27,727 nucleotides of DNA from CALFXN01 sp937957815. Lineage in GTDB: Bacteria; Synergistota; Synergistia; Synergistales; Aminobacteriaceae. Location: positions 1 through 27,727 of the forward strand of contig DAIQNX010000040.1 of assembly GCA_036788195.1 (NCBI GenBank), given 5' to 3'. Position 1 is the first letter of the stretch. Each line of letters starts with the position of its first letter. Under the pieces are notes generated by a model. It did no database searches and was not told the DNA's origin. It was given only the letters and a program-made list of their open reading frames with translations. The translations under genes were made by a program, and so were the position numbers. Below are positions 7,235 through 16,175 of the stretch, in pieces.

Positions 7235-8553
7235 TCGCCGAAGACACCTTCGGACCAGCGACGGATATGGGGACGGATAAAGCCGATGAAGTACAGGCTG
7301 CCGCAGCAGAGAATGTATTCCGATCCTTTCAGGAGCTCATGGAAAGCGGCAACGGGATCGTCCCATGCCGAAGGGGGAACGTTCCAGTGGAACGAACGCG
7401 CTGTGGACAGAAGCATTTCTGCAGGAGCGGCGCGCTCCATTCCCGGAACGGTCGTACATACGAGATTCTGGGTGATATCGCTCAGGAGACGGAGATTTTC
7501 ACGATAGTCCTTGTCTCTCATGGCGGCGAAGAGGACGGTAATGTTTTCTCCCGGCAGGAGAGTCCGGATCGATTCGACAAGGCGCTTCATTCCGCCGGTA
7601 TTATGCGCGCCATCGAGCAGAACGACGGGGCTCGTTCCGAATCTTTCGAGGCGTCCCGGCCATCGGGCCTTGCGGAATCCCGAAAGGATCGTCGAAGTGG
7701 AGAGCCGGGGAAAACGCGGGGAAAGTTCGATACACGCAGCGGCGGACAACGCCCCGTTCTGAATCTGATATGTTCCGAGAAGAGGAGTGATGATTCTCGC
7801 TTCGAAAGATGTTCGTTTCGATTTCAGAACGAAAGACGTTTCGTCGAGTGAGATTGCCGGAGAGGAAATGGAAACGAGATCGCTCAGGAGATATCCGGGG
7901 GTTCCGTTTCCGGAGGCGAATGAGCGAAAACGAGAAACCAGCGAGTCCGGATCGCCCGAGAATATGCAGGGAGCGCCCGGGCGCATGACCGAGAATTTCT
8001 CGTCCGAGATCTTTTCGAGGGTATCACCGAGGTATTCCATATGATCCATGGAAATCGACGTCACGACGGTGACAAGCACGTTCTTCAAGCAGTTCGTGGC
8101 GTCAAGCCTTCCTCCAAGTCCGGCTTCCATGACGGCGATATCAACGTTCCGCTCGGCTGTGAGCAAAAAGGCGGCGGTCGTGACGATCTCAAAAAAGGAC
8201 GGAGGATCGCTTTTCAGGATCGCGTCGCGCATAAGCGCCGTTTCGATGCGAGTGACGGCATTTTCCCAAGCTGACAGTCCGACGGGGGTACCGTCAATGA
8301 GGAGTCGTTCGGAAGGATTTTCGAGATGAGGACTGGTGTACATCGCAACGCTATACCCCGATTCACGGAATATGGCGGAGATAAATTCGGAAACGGAGCC
8401 TTTTCCGTTAGTGCCGACGATATGGACCGCGGGGAACGCCTCCTCGGGGTTTCCGAGAAGGTCCAGCAACCTGCGGATTCTCTCGAGTCCCGGGCGAATG
8501 CCCGGGCTCGAGAGACGAGTCATTTTTTCTTCAAGTTCAATATATGTTTTCAT
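7231..8553 (-). CDS. folC: Bifunctional folylpolyglutamate / dihydrofolate synthase FolC
   Basis: The 440-residue Mur-ligase-family enzyme adds glutamate to folates and may also make dihydrofolate from dihydropteroate. The P-loop GTNGKGS is at residues 47-53. The catalytic-loop region MEAGLGGRLDATN and the DGAHN motif at the start of the C-terminal domain are all present. I chose the ATG at 8553 because it lies 10 nt after the valS stop and gives the usual N-terminus; a longer frame to 8652 would overlap valS by about 90 nt. The ribosome binding site is weak, so coupling to valS is likely. The valS-folC order is conserved in Firmicutes and related phyla. Confidence 0.96.
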   Translation of the reverse strand: MKTYIELEEKMTRLSSPGIRPGLERIRRLLDLLGNPEEAFPAVHIVGTNGKGSVSEFISAIFRESGYSVAMYTSPHLENPSERLLIDGTPVGLSAWENAVTRIETALMRDAILKSDPPSFFEIVTTAAFLLTAERNVDIAVMEAGLGGRLDATNCLKNVLVTVVTSISMDHMEYLGDTLEKISDEKFSVMRPGAPCIFSGDPDSLVSRFRSFASGNGTPGYLLSDLVSISSPAISLDETSFVLKSKRTSFEARIITPLLGTYQIQNGALSAAACIELSPRFPRLSTSTILSGFRKARWPGRLERFGTSPVVLLDGAHNTGGMKRLVESIRTLLPGENITVLFAAMRDKDYRENLRLLSDITQNLVCTTVPGMERAAPAEMLLSTARSFHWNVPPSAWDDPVAAFHELLKGSEYILCCGSLYFIGFIRPHIRRWSEGVFGE

Positions 8554-8563
8554 GATCCGTGCG

Positions 8564-11215
8564 TCATTCGAGGCTTTCGATATTCTCGCGAATGCGTCGG
8601 CGTTTCGCCTCGGACTCCGAAAGTCTGGTCCGCTCCTGGTCGACGACTTCACGGGGCGCCCTACTGACGAACTTTTCGTTATTCAACTTCGATGTCGACG
8701 TCGCGATGTCTTTCTCCACGGACTCGAGTTCCGTGCGAAGCCGGGAAATCTCGTTCGGAATGTCGAGAAGATCGCCGACGTAGAGAAACGCCTGTCCTCC
8801 CGCGAAGGAAGATGCAAGGCATCCCGTCGGTTTCGCACTCGAAAGGGAAACCTCTTCGGCCTTGACGAGCAGTTCGACGAGATCCCTGTTGGCCGTGACG
8901 AGAGAGGCTATCTCCTGCTGAGACGTTTGCAGAAAGACTCTGTGGACCTTCTGCTGCGGAGCGATTCGGGCTTCCGCACGCAAATTCCGGAGGACGCGGA
9001 CGATTTCCTGGAAAACAGTCATAGACTCTTTGACGTCGTTTTGTTCCGGCGTGTCGACCGGGTCGATCGACCACACGTTTTCTTCAATGAGCGACGTCGT
9101 AAAGCCGAAATTGCGCCAGAGTTCCTCCGTCACGAAGGGAATGAACGGATGCAGCGAAAGGAGGACGTGACGGAAAACGTATTCGACGACCGCCATTGAT
9201 GCCTGTCGGCGAGCTCCTCCTTCCTCGCCCCTGAGCGCCGGTTTTGCGAGTTCGAGATACCAGTCGCAGACTTCTCCCCAGACAAAGTCATACAAACTCC
9301 TCGCGGATTCGCCGATGAAATATCCGCCAAGCAGTTTCTCCGTTTCGATGGCGACTTCCGAGGTTCTCTTCAGAATCCAGCAGTCGTGCATACGAAGCGA
9401 GGCGATGTGCTCTTTCCAGGAGCGTTCCGTATCGTCGAGGTTCGCGAGCGCGAAACGGCTTGCGTTCCAGAGCTTGTTCATGAAGAGCCGGTATGTCTCG
9501 ATCTTTGCGGGCGAGAGGAGGATATCCCGTCCCTGCACCGTGAGCGAGGCAAGTGTGAGACGGAGAGCGTCAGCGCCGTAGCGGTCGATCATGTCGAGAG
9601 GATCGATGACGTTCCCCTTCGACTTGCTCATCTTCTGTCCGACCTCGTCTCTGATGAGAGCGTGTATGTAGACGTCGCGGAAGGGTTCCCTCCCCATGAA
9701 TTCGAGGCCCATCATGATCATGCGGGCGACCCAGAAGAAGATGATGTCGAATCCGGTAACCATGAGCGATGTCGGATAAAACGCGGAAAGCTCTTTCGTC
9801 GTGTCGGGCCATCCGAGCGTCGAGAACGGCCACAGTGCGCTGCTGAACCAGGTATCGAGAACGTCTTCGTCCTGATGGATATTTGTGCCGCCGCACTTCT
9901 CGCAACAGGTGGGATCCATTTCCGAAACCGTGATATGGCCGCACTCCCCGCATGTCCATGCCGGAATCCTGTGTCCCCACCACAATTGGCGGGAGATGCA
10001 CCAGTCACGGATATTCTCCATCCATTGATAGTACGTTTTTTCCCATTGCTCCGGAACGAACCGGATCTCTCCCCGTCTGACGGCATCGATGCCGGCTTCG
10101 GCGAGCGGTTTCGTCCGGACGAACCATTGCTCCGAAAGGTACGGTTCGACTACTGTCCGGCATCGGTAACAGTGCCCGACGGAATGCTCGATCTCCTCCT
10201 CGCGAACCAGCGAGCCGCTCTGCCCGAGAAGCTGAGCCGCCTTCTTCCTGGCTTCCGCGACGGGCATGTTTTCCAGCTCCGGGGCATTCGCGTTCATGAT
10301 TCCCTCTCCGTCGATGACCTGGATCTGCGGGAGACCGTGCCGCTGTCCGACGAGGAAATCGTTCGAATCATGCGCGGGGGTTATTTTGACGCATCCGGTT
10401 CCGAATTCCGGATCGACCATATTGTCTTCTATGATCGGTATGACGCGACCTCCAAGCGGGACGCGAACTTGTTTTCCGACAAGATGCCGGTTCTTCTCGT
10501 CACGTGGATGCACCGCAATGGCGACATCACCGTAGATCGTCTCGGGACGCGTCGTCGCAATGACGACACTTCCTTCTTCTCCGACGAACGGATATCGTAC
10601 GTGGTAGAATCTTCCATTCTCGTTCTCGTGCTCGACTTCAATGTCAGAAAGTGCCGTGTGGCAGCGCGAACACCAGTTGATGATGTACTTGCCCTTGTAG
10701 ATAAGTCCCTTTTTGTACAGGCGGACGAAAACGGTTCTGACGGCGCGGGACAGTCCGTCGTCGAGCGTGAAGCGCTCTCTGTCCCAGTCGCAGGAATTCC
10801 CGAGCTTCTTCTGCTGCGAGGAGATCGTCTCTCCATACTGCTGCTTCCATTTCCAGACCCTCTCGACGAAAGCCTCCCGCCCCATTTCGTGGCGCGATGT
10901 CCCCTCCTTCGCGAGTTGCCGCTCGACGACATTCTGCGTGGCGATCCCGGCATGGTCCGTTCCGGGAAGCCAGAGAACGTTGTATCCCCGCATCCTCTTG
11001 AAACGGCACATGATATCCTGGAACGTGTTGTTGAACGCATGCCCCATGTGGAGAGAACCGGTTACATTCGGAGGCGGTATGACGATGGAAAAGGAAGGTT
11101 TCGCCGAATCGGCATCAGCGTGAAACAATCCGCTTGAAAGCCATTTCTGATACCAGGCGTCTTCGATCGGTTTTGGATCATATGTCTTTTCCATATCTCG
11201 ATTTCTTGCCGGCAT
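8564..11215 (-). CDS. valS: Valyl-tRNA synthetase
   Basis: The 883-residue class I synthetase charges tRNA-Val with valine. The HIGH signature reads HMGH (residues 56-59), directly after PPPNVTGSL, and KMSKS is at 528-532. The editing domain lies between them, with GTDHAGIATQ just before it. A four-cysteine ribbon (CGECG...CCEKCGG) precedes the DEDVLDTWFSS block, as in many bacterial ValRS. The C-terminal ~65 residues form the expected arginine/glutamate-rich coiled coil that contacts tRNA. The ATG at 11215 is preferred because GGAGGAGG lies 9 nt upstream. A TTG at 11221 would sit too close to it, and the ATG at 11194 has no such site. Confidence 0.98.
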   Translation of the reverse strand: MPARNRDMEKTYDPKPIEDAWYQKWLSSGLFHADADSAKPSFSIVIPPPNVTGSLHMGHAFNNTFQDIMCRFKRMRGYNVLWLPGTDHAGIATQNVVERQLAKEGTSRHEMGREAFVERVWKWKQQYGETISSQQKKLGNSCDWDRERFTLDDGLSRAVRTVFVRLYKKGLIYKGKYIINWCSRCHTALSDIEVEHENENGRFYHVRYPFVGEEGSVVIATTRPETIYGDVAIAVHPRDEKNRHLVGKQVRVPLGGRVIPIIEDNMVDPEFGTGCVKITPAHDSNDFLVGQRHGLPQIQVIDGEGIMNANAPELENMPVAEARKKAAQLLGQSGSLVREEEIEHSVGHCYRCRTVVEPYLSEQWFVRTKPLAEAGIDAVRRGEIRFVPEQWEKTYYQWMENIRDWCISRQLWWGHRIPAWTCGECGHITVSEMDPTCCEKCGGTNIHQDEDVLDTWFSSALWPFSTLGWPDTTKELSAFYPTSLMVTGFDIIFFWVARMIMMGLEFMGREPFRDVYIHALIRDEVGQKMSKSKGNVIDPLDMIDRYGADALRLTLASLTVQGRDILLSPAKIETYRLFMNKLWNASRFALANLDDTERSWKEHIASLRMHDCWILKRTSEVAIETEKLLGGYFIGESARSLYDFVWGEVCDWYLELAKPALRGEEGGARRQASMAVVEYVFRHVLLSLHPFIPFVTEELWRNFGFTTSLIEENVWSIDPVDTPEQNDVKESMTVFQEIVRVLRNLRAEARIAPQQKVHRVFLQTSQQEIASLVTANRDLVELLVKAEEVSLSSAKPTGCLASSFAGGQAFLYVGDLLDIPNEISRLRTELESVEKDIATSTSKLNNEKFVSRAPREVVDQERTRLSESEAKRRRIRENIESLE

Positions 11216-11224
11216 GAACAATGT

Positions 11225-11232
11225 CCTCCTCC
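11225..11232 (-). promoter_or_regulatory. Ribosome binding site of valS
   Basis: GGAGGAGG on the minus strand lies 9 nt before the ATG at 11215, in the last 30 nt before the valS start. It decides between three possible start codons. Confidence 0.7.
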
Positions 11233-11244
11233 AAACGCGAAAAA

Positions 11245-11841
11245 TCAGGCGCTTCGCCCGTAATTTTCTATCAGAATCCTGAGTTCCCCGACTCCGATAT
11301 CATCTTCCGAAGATGTCACGACGCAATTCTGTTCGGCGAGAGAAAAGAGTCTGAGGTATTTCGCGAGAGTTCCTTTCCGCGCGCTTCGCGATATCTTGTC
11401 GGCCTTCGTAAAAACCACCATTTCGGAGATCTGCATCCCAGAGAGCCATTCCGTAAGTTCGATGTCCCGATCGAGAAACCCGTGGCGGAAATCGACGAGG
11501 TGCAGAACCAGAGGCACCCTGATACGCGACACGAAATAGGTGCGCACGAGATGCGCCCATTTCGATCGTTCCGATTTCCCCGCGACCGCGTATCCGTATC
11601 CGGGGAGATCGACGAGAGAAAAAGGTACCGTCGCGTCGATCGTGAAAAAATTGATACTGCGTGTCTTGCCGGGTGTCGCGCCGACATACGCGACTTTCCT
11701 TCCGACGAGTCGGTTGATCAGACTCGACTTGCCGACGTTCGACCGACCGGCGAACACGATCTCCGGAACGGAATGAGGCGGGATTTTCTCGGGTGCGAAA
11801 ACCGTCTCGATGGAACGAAGTGTCCATTGTGCGTTCTCCAT
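11245..11841 (-). CDS. engB: Ribosome-biogenesis GTPase EngB (YsxC/YihA)
   Basis: The 198-residue TRAFAC-class GTPase assists late assembly of the 50S ribosomal subunit. Motifs in order are G1 GRSNVGKS (residues 32-39), the switch I threonine in TPGKT, G3 DLPGYGY, and G4 TKAD. SIN, before G3, is also typical of EngB. The ATG at 11841 is one base after the lon stop, with GAGGAG just upstream; earlier in-frame ATGs lie within lon. The lon-engB order is the same as in Bacillus (lonA-ysxC). Confidence 0.96.
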   Translation of the reverse strand: MENAQWTLRSIETVFAPEKIPPHSVPEIVFAGRSNVGKSSLINRLVGRKVAYVGATPGKTRSINFFTIDATVPFSLVDLPGYGYAVAGKSERSKWAHLVRTYFVSRIRVPLVLHLVDFRHGFLDRDIELTEWLSGMQISEMVVFTKADKISRSARKGTLAKYLRLFSLAEQNCVVTSSEDDIGVGELRILIENYGRSA

Positions 11842-11842
11842 A

Positions 11843-14188
11843 TTACTCCTCGAGAGCCAGATGGAAAACGTCGACCACGGTCGTGACGTAGCGAACATCC
11901 ATGCTTTTTTTCCCCCAGTCCGGAATCTCCTCGAAATCCGGCCTGTTCGACTCCGGAAGAATGACCGTCGAAATGCCCTGTCTTCGTGCCGCCAGGATCT
12001 TCTCGCGTATACCGCCGACAGGGAGCACTCTTCCCTGAAGCGAAATCTCTCCGGTCATGGCGATATGAGGGAGGACGTTGCGTCCCGACATGGCGGAGAG
12101 GATCGCTACTGCCATCGTCACGCCCGCGGAAGGCCCGTCCTTTGGGATCGCTCCTTCAGGAACGTGAATGTGAATGTCTACCGATTTCCAGTCTATCTCT
12201 GCAAGACCGAGAAGGTCGGCTTTCGACCGGAGAAAGCCGATTGCGGCCTGTGCGGACTCCTGCATGATGGAACCGAGGTTTCCCGTGAGCGTGACGTCGC
12301 CCTTCCCCTTCATTTTTACGGCCTCGATGACGAGAACGTCACCGCCGGCCTCCGTCCATGCGAGTCCGACGACCGTCCCCTGCTGCCGGTCCTTCGGGAT
12401 GGAAACATCGTATCGTCTCGGGGCTCCGAGATATTCACCCAGATCCGCGACTCCGACCTGAACGGGAGTCTCCGTCATTACGCCTATATCATCGTCCTGG
12501 ACGATCCGTCGGACGATCTTCCTGCAGACGGTCGAGAGCTTTCTGTCGAGCTCCCGGACCCCGGCCTCCCTGGTATAGTCCCTGATGATTCCCTGAACGG
12601 CCCTTGGGGAGATGCGGACGGATTTCGCGTCCAGACCATGCTCTCTCTGGATTCGAGGAATGAGGTGCTTTCGGGCGATTTTCATCTTTTCCTCTTCCTC
12701 GTAGCCGGGGATCCTGATGACTTCCATACGGTCGAGCAACGGTTTCGGAATCGTGTGCGCAACGTTCGCCGTCGTTATGAACATGACGCCGCTGAGATCG
12801 AACGGAACCTCCAGAAAGTGGTCCGTGAACTGGTTGTTCTGCGCGGGATCGAGCACCTCAAGAAGAGCCGCTGCGGGATCTCCCCTGAAGTCGATGCCGA
12901 GCTTGTCGATTTCATCCATGAGGAGGACGGGGTTCTGTGTCCCAGCCTGGCGGATCTTCTGGATAACTCTCCCCGGCATGGCGCCGACATATGTCCTCCT
13001 GTGCCCGCGGATTTCGGCTTCGTCTCTCATGCCGCCGAGAGACATGTTCACGAAACGACGTCCGAGGGCGCGCGCGATGGAACGTCCGAGCGATGTCTTT
13101 CCGACCCCCGGAGGTCCGACGAAGCACAGAACCTGTCCGCGTGCGGAATCGCCGGCGAGTCGTCGTACGGAGAGAAACTCGAGGATACGGTCCTTGACCT
13201 TCTCGAGACCGTAATGGTCTTCATCGAGAATCTTCTGTGCTCGCGGAATATCGAGATCGTCTTCGGAATGCTTCGCCCACGGAAGAGAGATGAGCCAGTC
13301 GATGTACGTCCGGGCAACCGTCGCTTCGGCGGACATGAGAGGCATTTTCGACATTCGTTCGAGTTCGTGATGGGCCTTGGATGAAACCTCCTCGGGCATA
13401 CCGGCGGCGCCGATCTTTTCCCGGAGTTCGTCTATTTCGGAGCTGCCCTCCCCCTGTCCGAGTTCGTCCTGTATGATCTTGAGCTGTTCCCGAAGGTAGT
13501 ACTCCTTGTGTCCGCGTTCGAGTTCCTGCCTGACCTTGTCCTGGATGTCGTGCTCAAGTTGCAGGATGTCGATCTCTTCGAGGAGGATCTTGAGCAGCAT
13601 GCCGAGAATTTTCTCGGTGTCGGCGGTCTCGAGAAGGCGCTGCTTTCGGGAAACCTTGATCGAGAGATGCGATGCCACGAGGTCCGCGAGTTGCTTCGGG
13701 TCGTCGACGTTCAGCACGGAAATGAGAACCTCGTTCGGGATTCTCGGATGCAACGTGACGTATTTCTCGAATTGTTCGAGGACGCTCCGCTTCAACGGTT
13801 CGAGCGAAGCCGAAATCCCTTCGGGCGAGGAGAGCGGGACGATATCGGCCTCAAGCGTCTCCTTTCCGCGGTGATACGCCTCCACTCTGCCTCGACTGAC
13901 TCCCTCGATCAGAACTTTCGTCGTTCCGTCGGGGATACGCACCATCTGCAGAAGGGAACAGATGGTCCCGACGGCGTACAGATCATCTTCTCCCGGGTCG
14001 TCGACCTGCATGTCCTTTTGCGCGACGACGAAGATCGTTCTATCCTGAAGCATCGCCATCTCGATGGCTTTCAGCGACCTCGGGCGTCCGACGAAGAGAG
14101 GTGCGATAACCCCCGGAAAAACGACGACATCGCGAACGGGAAGAACGAAGCAACGCTGGTTTTCCTTGTTCCGATTCTCACCGTCCAT
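11843..14188 (-). CDS. lon: ATP-dependent protease Lon
   Basis: The 781-residue LonA-type protease degrades misfolded and regulatory proteins. It has the N-terminal substrate-binding LAN domain (residues ~10-200), a helical linker, and an AAA+ module with Walker A GPPGVGKT (358-365, Lys364). Walker B/sensor elements VLLMDEIDK and TTAN follow. The C-terminal peptidase has the Ser-Lys dyad: Ser687 in KDGPSAG and Lys730 in GGIREK, 43 residues apart as in the family. There is no membrane segment, so it is not LonB. It starts 4 nt after clpX with a GGAGG site. It is likely transcribed from the tig promoter and possibly from internal promoters I cannot see. Confidence 0.98.
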   Translation of the reverse strand: MDGENRNKENQRCFVLPVRDVVVFPGVIAPLFVGRPRSLKAIEMAMLQDRTIFVVAQKDMQVDDPGEDDLYAVGTICSLLQMVRIPDGTTKVLIEGVSRGRVEAYHRGKETLEADIVPLSSPEGISASLEPLKRSVLEQFEKYVTLHPRIPNEVLISVLNVDDPKQLADLVASHLSIKVSRKQRLLETADTEKILGMLLKILLEEIDILQLEHDIQDKVRQELERGHKEYYLREQLKIIQDELGQGEGSSEIDELREKIGAAGMPEEVSSKAHHELERMSKMPLMSAEATVARTYIDWLISLPWAKHSEDDLDIPRAQKILDEDHYGLEKVKDRILEFLSVRRLAGDSARGQVLCFVGPPGVGKTSLGRSIARALGRRFVNMSLGGMRDEAEIRGHRRTYVGAMPGRVIQKIRQAGTQNPVLLMDEIDKLGIDFRGDPAAALLEVLDPAQNNQFTDHFLEVPFDLSGVMFITTANVAHTIPKPLLDRMEVIRIPGYEEEEKMKIARKHLIPRIQREHGLDAKSVRISPRAVQGIIRDYTREAGVRELDRKLSTVCRKIVRRIVQDDDIGVMTETPVQVGVADLGEYLGAPRRYDVSIPKDRQQGTVVGLAWTEAGGDVLVIEAVKMKGKGDVTLTGNLGSIMQESAQAAIGFLRSKADLLGLAEIDWKSVDIHIHVPEGAIPKDGPSAGVTMAVAILSAMSGRNVLPHIAMTGEISLQGRVLPVGGIREKILAARRQGISTVILPESNRPDFEEIPDWGKKSMDVRYVTTVVDVFHLALEE

Positions 14189-14192
14189 AAGA

Positions 14193-15476
14193 TCAGGCGA
14201 CCTCCTCGTCGTTCTTCCCGTATATCAACGGGTGTTGCAGTCCGTTGACGACATCCGCGTTGATCACAATCCGCGATACTTCGTCGCTTCTGGACGGCAT
14301 TTCATACATGAGATCAAGCATTGTCTTTTCGAGAATGGTCCGAAGTCCGCGGGCGCCCGTTCTCTTTTTGAACGCGAGCGATGCCACGGCTCCGATCGCG
14401 TCGTCGGTGAGCTCCATTCTGATTCCCTCGAGGGAAAAGATCTTCTGGTACTGACGGACGAGAGAGTTTTTCGGTTCGACGAGGATCCGCATGAGCGCCG
14501 ATTCGTCGAGATCCTCGAGTGTGACAAGCACAGGCAGTCGTCCGACAAGTTCCGGGATGAAACCGTACTTCATGAGATCCTCAGGCTGGGTGAGACGAAG
14601 GACTTCGTGTCTTTGCCGGTCCGTCTTTTTCAGGAGATCGCCTCCGAAACCGATCGCCTTTCGATCCACCCGCCGCGAAACGACGTCTTCAAGGCCGTCG
14701 AACGCGCCGCCGCAGATAAACAGGATGTTCTTCGTATCGATCTGGACGAATTCCTGATGTGGATGTTTTCTCCCTCCCTTGGGAGGGACGTTGGACAGCG
14801 TTCCCTCGAGTATTTTCAGAAGCGCCTGCTGGACACCTTCACCGGATACGTCGCGCGTAATCGAGGGGGACTCGGATTTTCGGGAAATCTTGTCGATCTC
14901 ATCAATGTAGACAATTCCCTGCTCAGCCGCCCTGACGTCGTAATCGGCAGCCTGGAGCAGACGAACGAGGATATTTTCGACGTCTTCACCAACGTATCCG
15001 GCTTCCGTGAGCGTCGTCGCGTCGGCGATCGCAAAGGGAACGTTCAATCTGCGGGCAAGACTCTGCGCGATCAGCGTCTTTCCGGAGCCCGTCGGACCGA
15101 TGAGCAGGACGTTACTCTTCTGGAGTTCGACGTCAGACTCTCTTGCAGTGGAAATTCTTCTGTAATGGTTATAAACGGCCACGGAGACCGTTTTTTTCGC
15201 TTCTTCCTGTCCTATGACGTACTGGTCCAGGAAGGCCCGGATCTCCCTCGGCTTCGGAGCGTCTTTCGGAAGCTTGAACGCTTCCGGTCTGTGCTCCGGG
15301 GCATCGGGCGACTCCTCATTCAGGATAAGGGTACACAGGTGGACGCATTCATCGCAGATATATACCCCCGGGCCCGCGATGATTTTGCGGACCTCGTCCT
15401 GTCCCTTGCCGCAGAACGAGCATCGGAGCGTCGTTCCCTTCTGCTTTCCTTTTCCTTTATCATCGAATGTGATCAC
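14193..15476 (-). CDS. clpX: ATP-dependent Clp protease ATP-binding subunit ClpX
   Basis: The 427-residue AAA+ unfoldase feeds substrates to ClpP. The N-terminal zinc-binding domain has Cys19, Cys22, Cys41 and Cys44. Walker A is GPTGSGKT (127-134), followed by a GYVGED pore loop and Walker B VYIDEIDK. The IGF tripeptide that docks on ClpP is present in KAIGFGG. I chose the GTG at 15476: GGAGGT lies exactly 6 nt upstream, and the resulting N-terminus (MITFDDKGKGK) resembles other ClpX proteins. The in-frame ATG at 15500 lacks a ribosome binding site. An intrinsic terminator separates it from clpP, so its level may be set by read-through. Confidence 0.97.
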   Translation of the reverse strand: MITFDDKGKGKQKGTTLRCSFCGKGQDEVRKIIAGPGVYICDECVHLCTLILNEESPDAPEHRPEAFKLPKDAPKPREIRAFLDQYVIGQEEAKKTVSVAVYNHYRRISTARESDVELQKSNVLLIGPTGSGKTLIAQSLARRLNVPFAIADATTLTEAGYVGEDVENILVRLLQAADYDVRAAEQGIVYIDEIDKISRKSESPSITRDVSGEGVQQALLKILEGTLSNVPPKGGRKHPHQEFVQIDTKNILFICGGAFDGLEDVVSRRVDRKAIGFGGDLLKKTDRQRHEVLRLTQPEDLMKYGFIPELVGRLPVLVTLEDLDESALMRILVEPKNSLVRQYQKIFSLEGIRMELTDDAIGAVASLAFKKRTGARGLRTILEKTMLDLMYEMPSRSDEVSRIVINADVVNGLQHPLIYGKNDEEVA

Positions 15477-15482
15477 TGGTTT

Positions 15483-15488
15483 ACCTCC
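15483..15488 (-). promoter_or_regulatory. Ribosome binding site fixing the GTG start of clpX
   Basis: A perfect GGAGGT on the minus strand lies 6 nt before the GTG at 15476. An annotation starting at the ATG at 15500 would place this site inside the coding region, at codons for Gly-Gly. Confidence 0.75.
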
Positions 15489-15519
15489 GATCGAACGCAT
15501 GATTCGCTTATGCCGATAC

Positions 15520-15552
15520 AAAAAAAGGGAGCTCCGCTTCGGGGCTCCCTTC
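15520..15552 (-). terminator. Intrinsic terminator between clpP and clpX
   Basis: On the minus strand AGGGAGC pairs with GCTCCCT. Inside, CCG/CGG extends the stem after one mismatch, with an AAG loop. A run of seven T follows immediately. It starts about 27 nt after the clpP stop and ends about 45 nt before the clpX GTG. It is a canonical rho-independent terminator and should reduce transcription into clpX and lon unless another promoter exists. Confidence 0.85.
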
Positions 15553-15578
15553 CTCCCAGGAGTGTCTCAAGAGAGGAA

Positions 15579-16160
15579 TCAATCTCTGTTCCGGATCACC
15601 CTGTCGATGATTCCGTACTCGACCGCTTCCTCTGCCGACATGAAAAAGTCCCGATCCGTATCGGCCTTTATTTTCTTCTTTTGCTGGCCTGTATGCGTGA
15701 CAAGTATATCATTGAGCCGATCTCTCAGGTTCAGAATTTCCTTCGTGTGGATCTCCATATCGACCGCCTGCCCCCTCATTCCGCCGAGAGGCTGGTGAAT
15801 CATGACGCGGGAGTTCGGCAGCGCGACGCGCTTCCCCTTGGCTCCCCCCGCAAGCAAAACGGCCGCCATACTGGCAGCCTGTCCGATGCAGATCGTCGAA
15901 ACGGGACATTTGACGTACTGCATCGTGTCATAGATAGCCATTCCCGCCGTCACGACGCCTCCGGGACTGTTGATGTACAGGTTGACATCCTTGTCCGGGT
16001 CCTCGCTTTCCAGAAAGAGAAGCTGGGCTACGACGGAATTCGAGACCTGTTCGTCAATCTCGTCCCCGAGAAAAACGATCCTGTCTTTCAGCAGTCTACT
16101 GTAGATATCGTAGGATCGTTCTCCCCTTCCTGTCTGTTCAATCACAAACGGGATATACAT
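15579..16160 (-). CDS. clpP: ATP-dependent Clp protease proteolytic subunit ClpP
   Basis: The 193-residue serine peptidase forms the double-heptamer chamber that works with ClpX. The catalytic triad is Ser97 in GQAASMA, His122 in MIHQP and Asp171 in TDRDFF, identical in spacing to E. coli ClpP. The oxyanion loop SPGG is at about residues 65-68. The N-terminus begins MYIPFVIEQTGRGERSYDI, close to that of the mature form, with little or no propeptide. It starts 15 nt after tig with AAAGG upstream, and it ends just before a strong terminator. Confidence 0.98.
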   Translation of the reverse strand: MYIPFVIEQTGRGERSYDIYSRLLKDRIVFLGDEIDEQVSNSVVAQLLFLESEDPDKDVNLYINSPGGVVTAGMAIYDTMQYVKCPVSTICIGQAASMAAVLLAGGAKGKRVALPNSRVMIHQPLGGMRGQAVDMEIHTKEILNLRDRLNDILVTHTGQQKKKIKADTDRDFFMSAEEAVEYGIIDRVIRNRD

Positions 16161-16175
16161 GGAAAGCGCCTTTCG

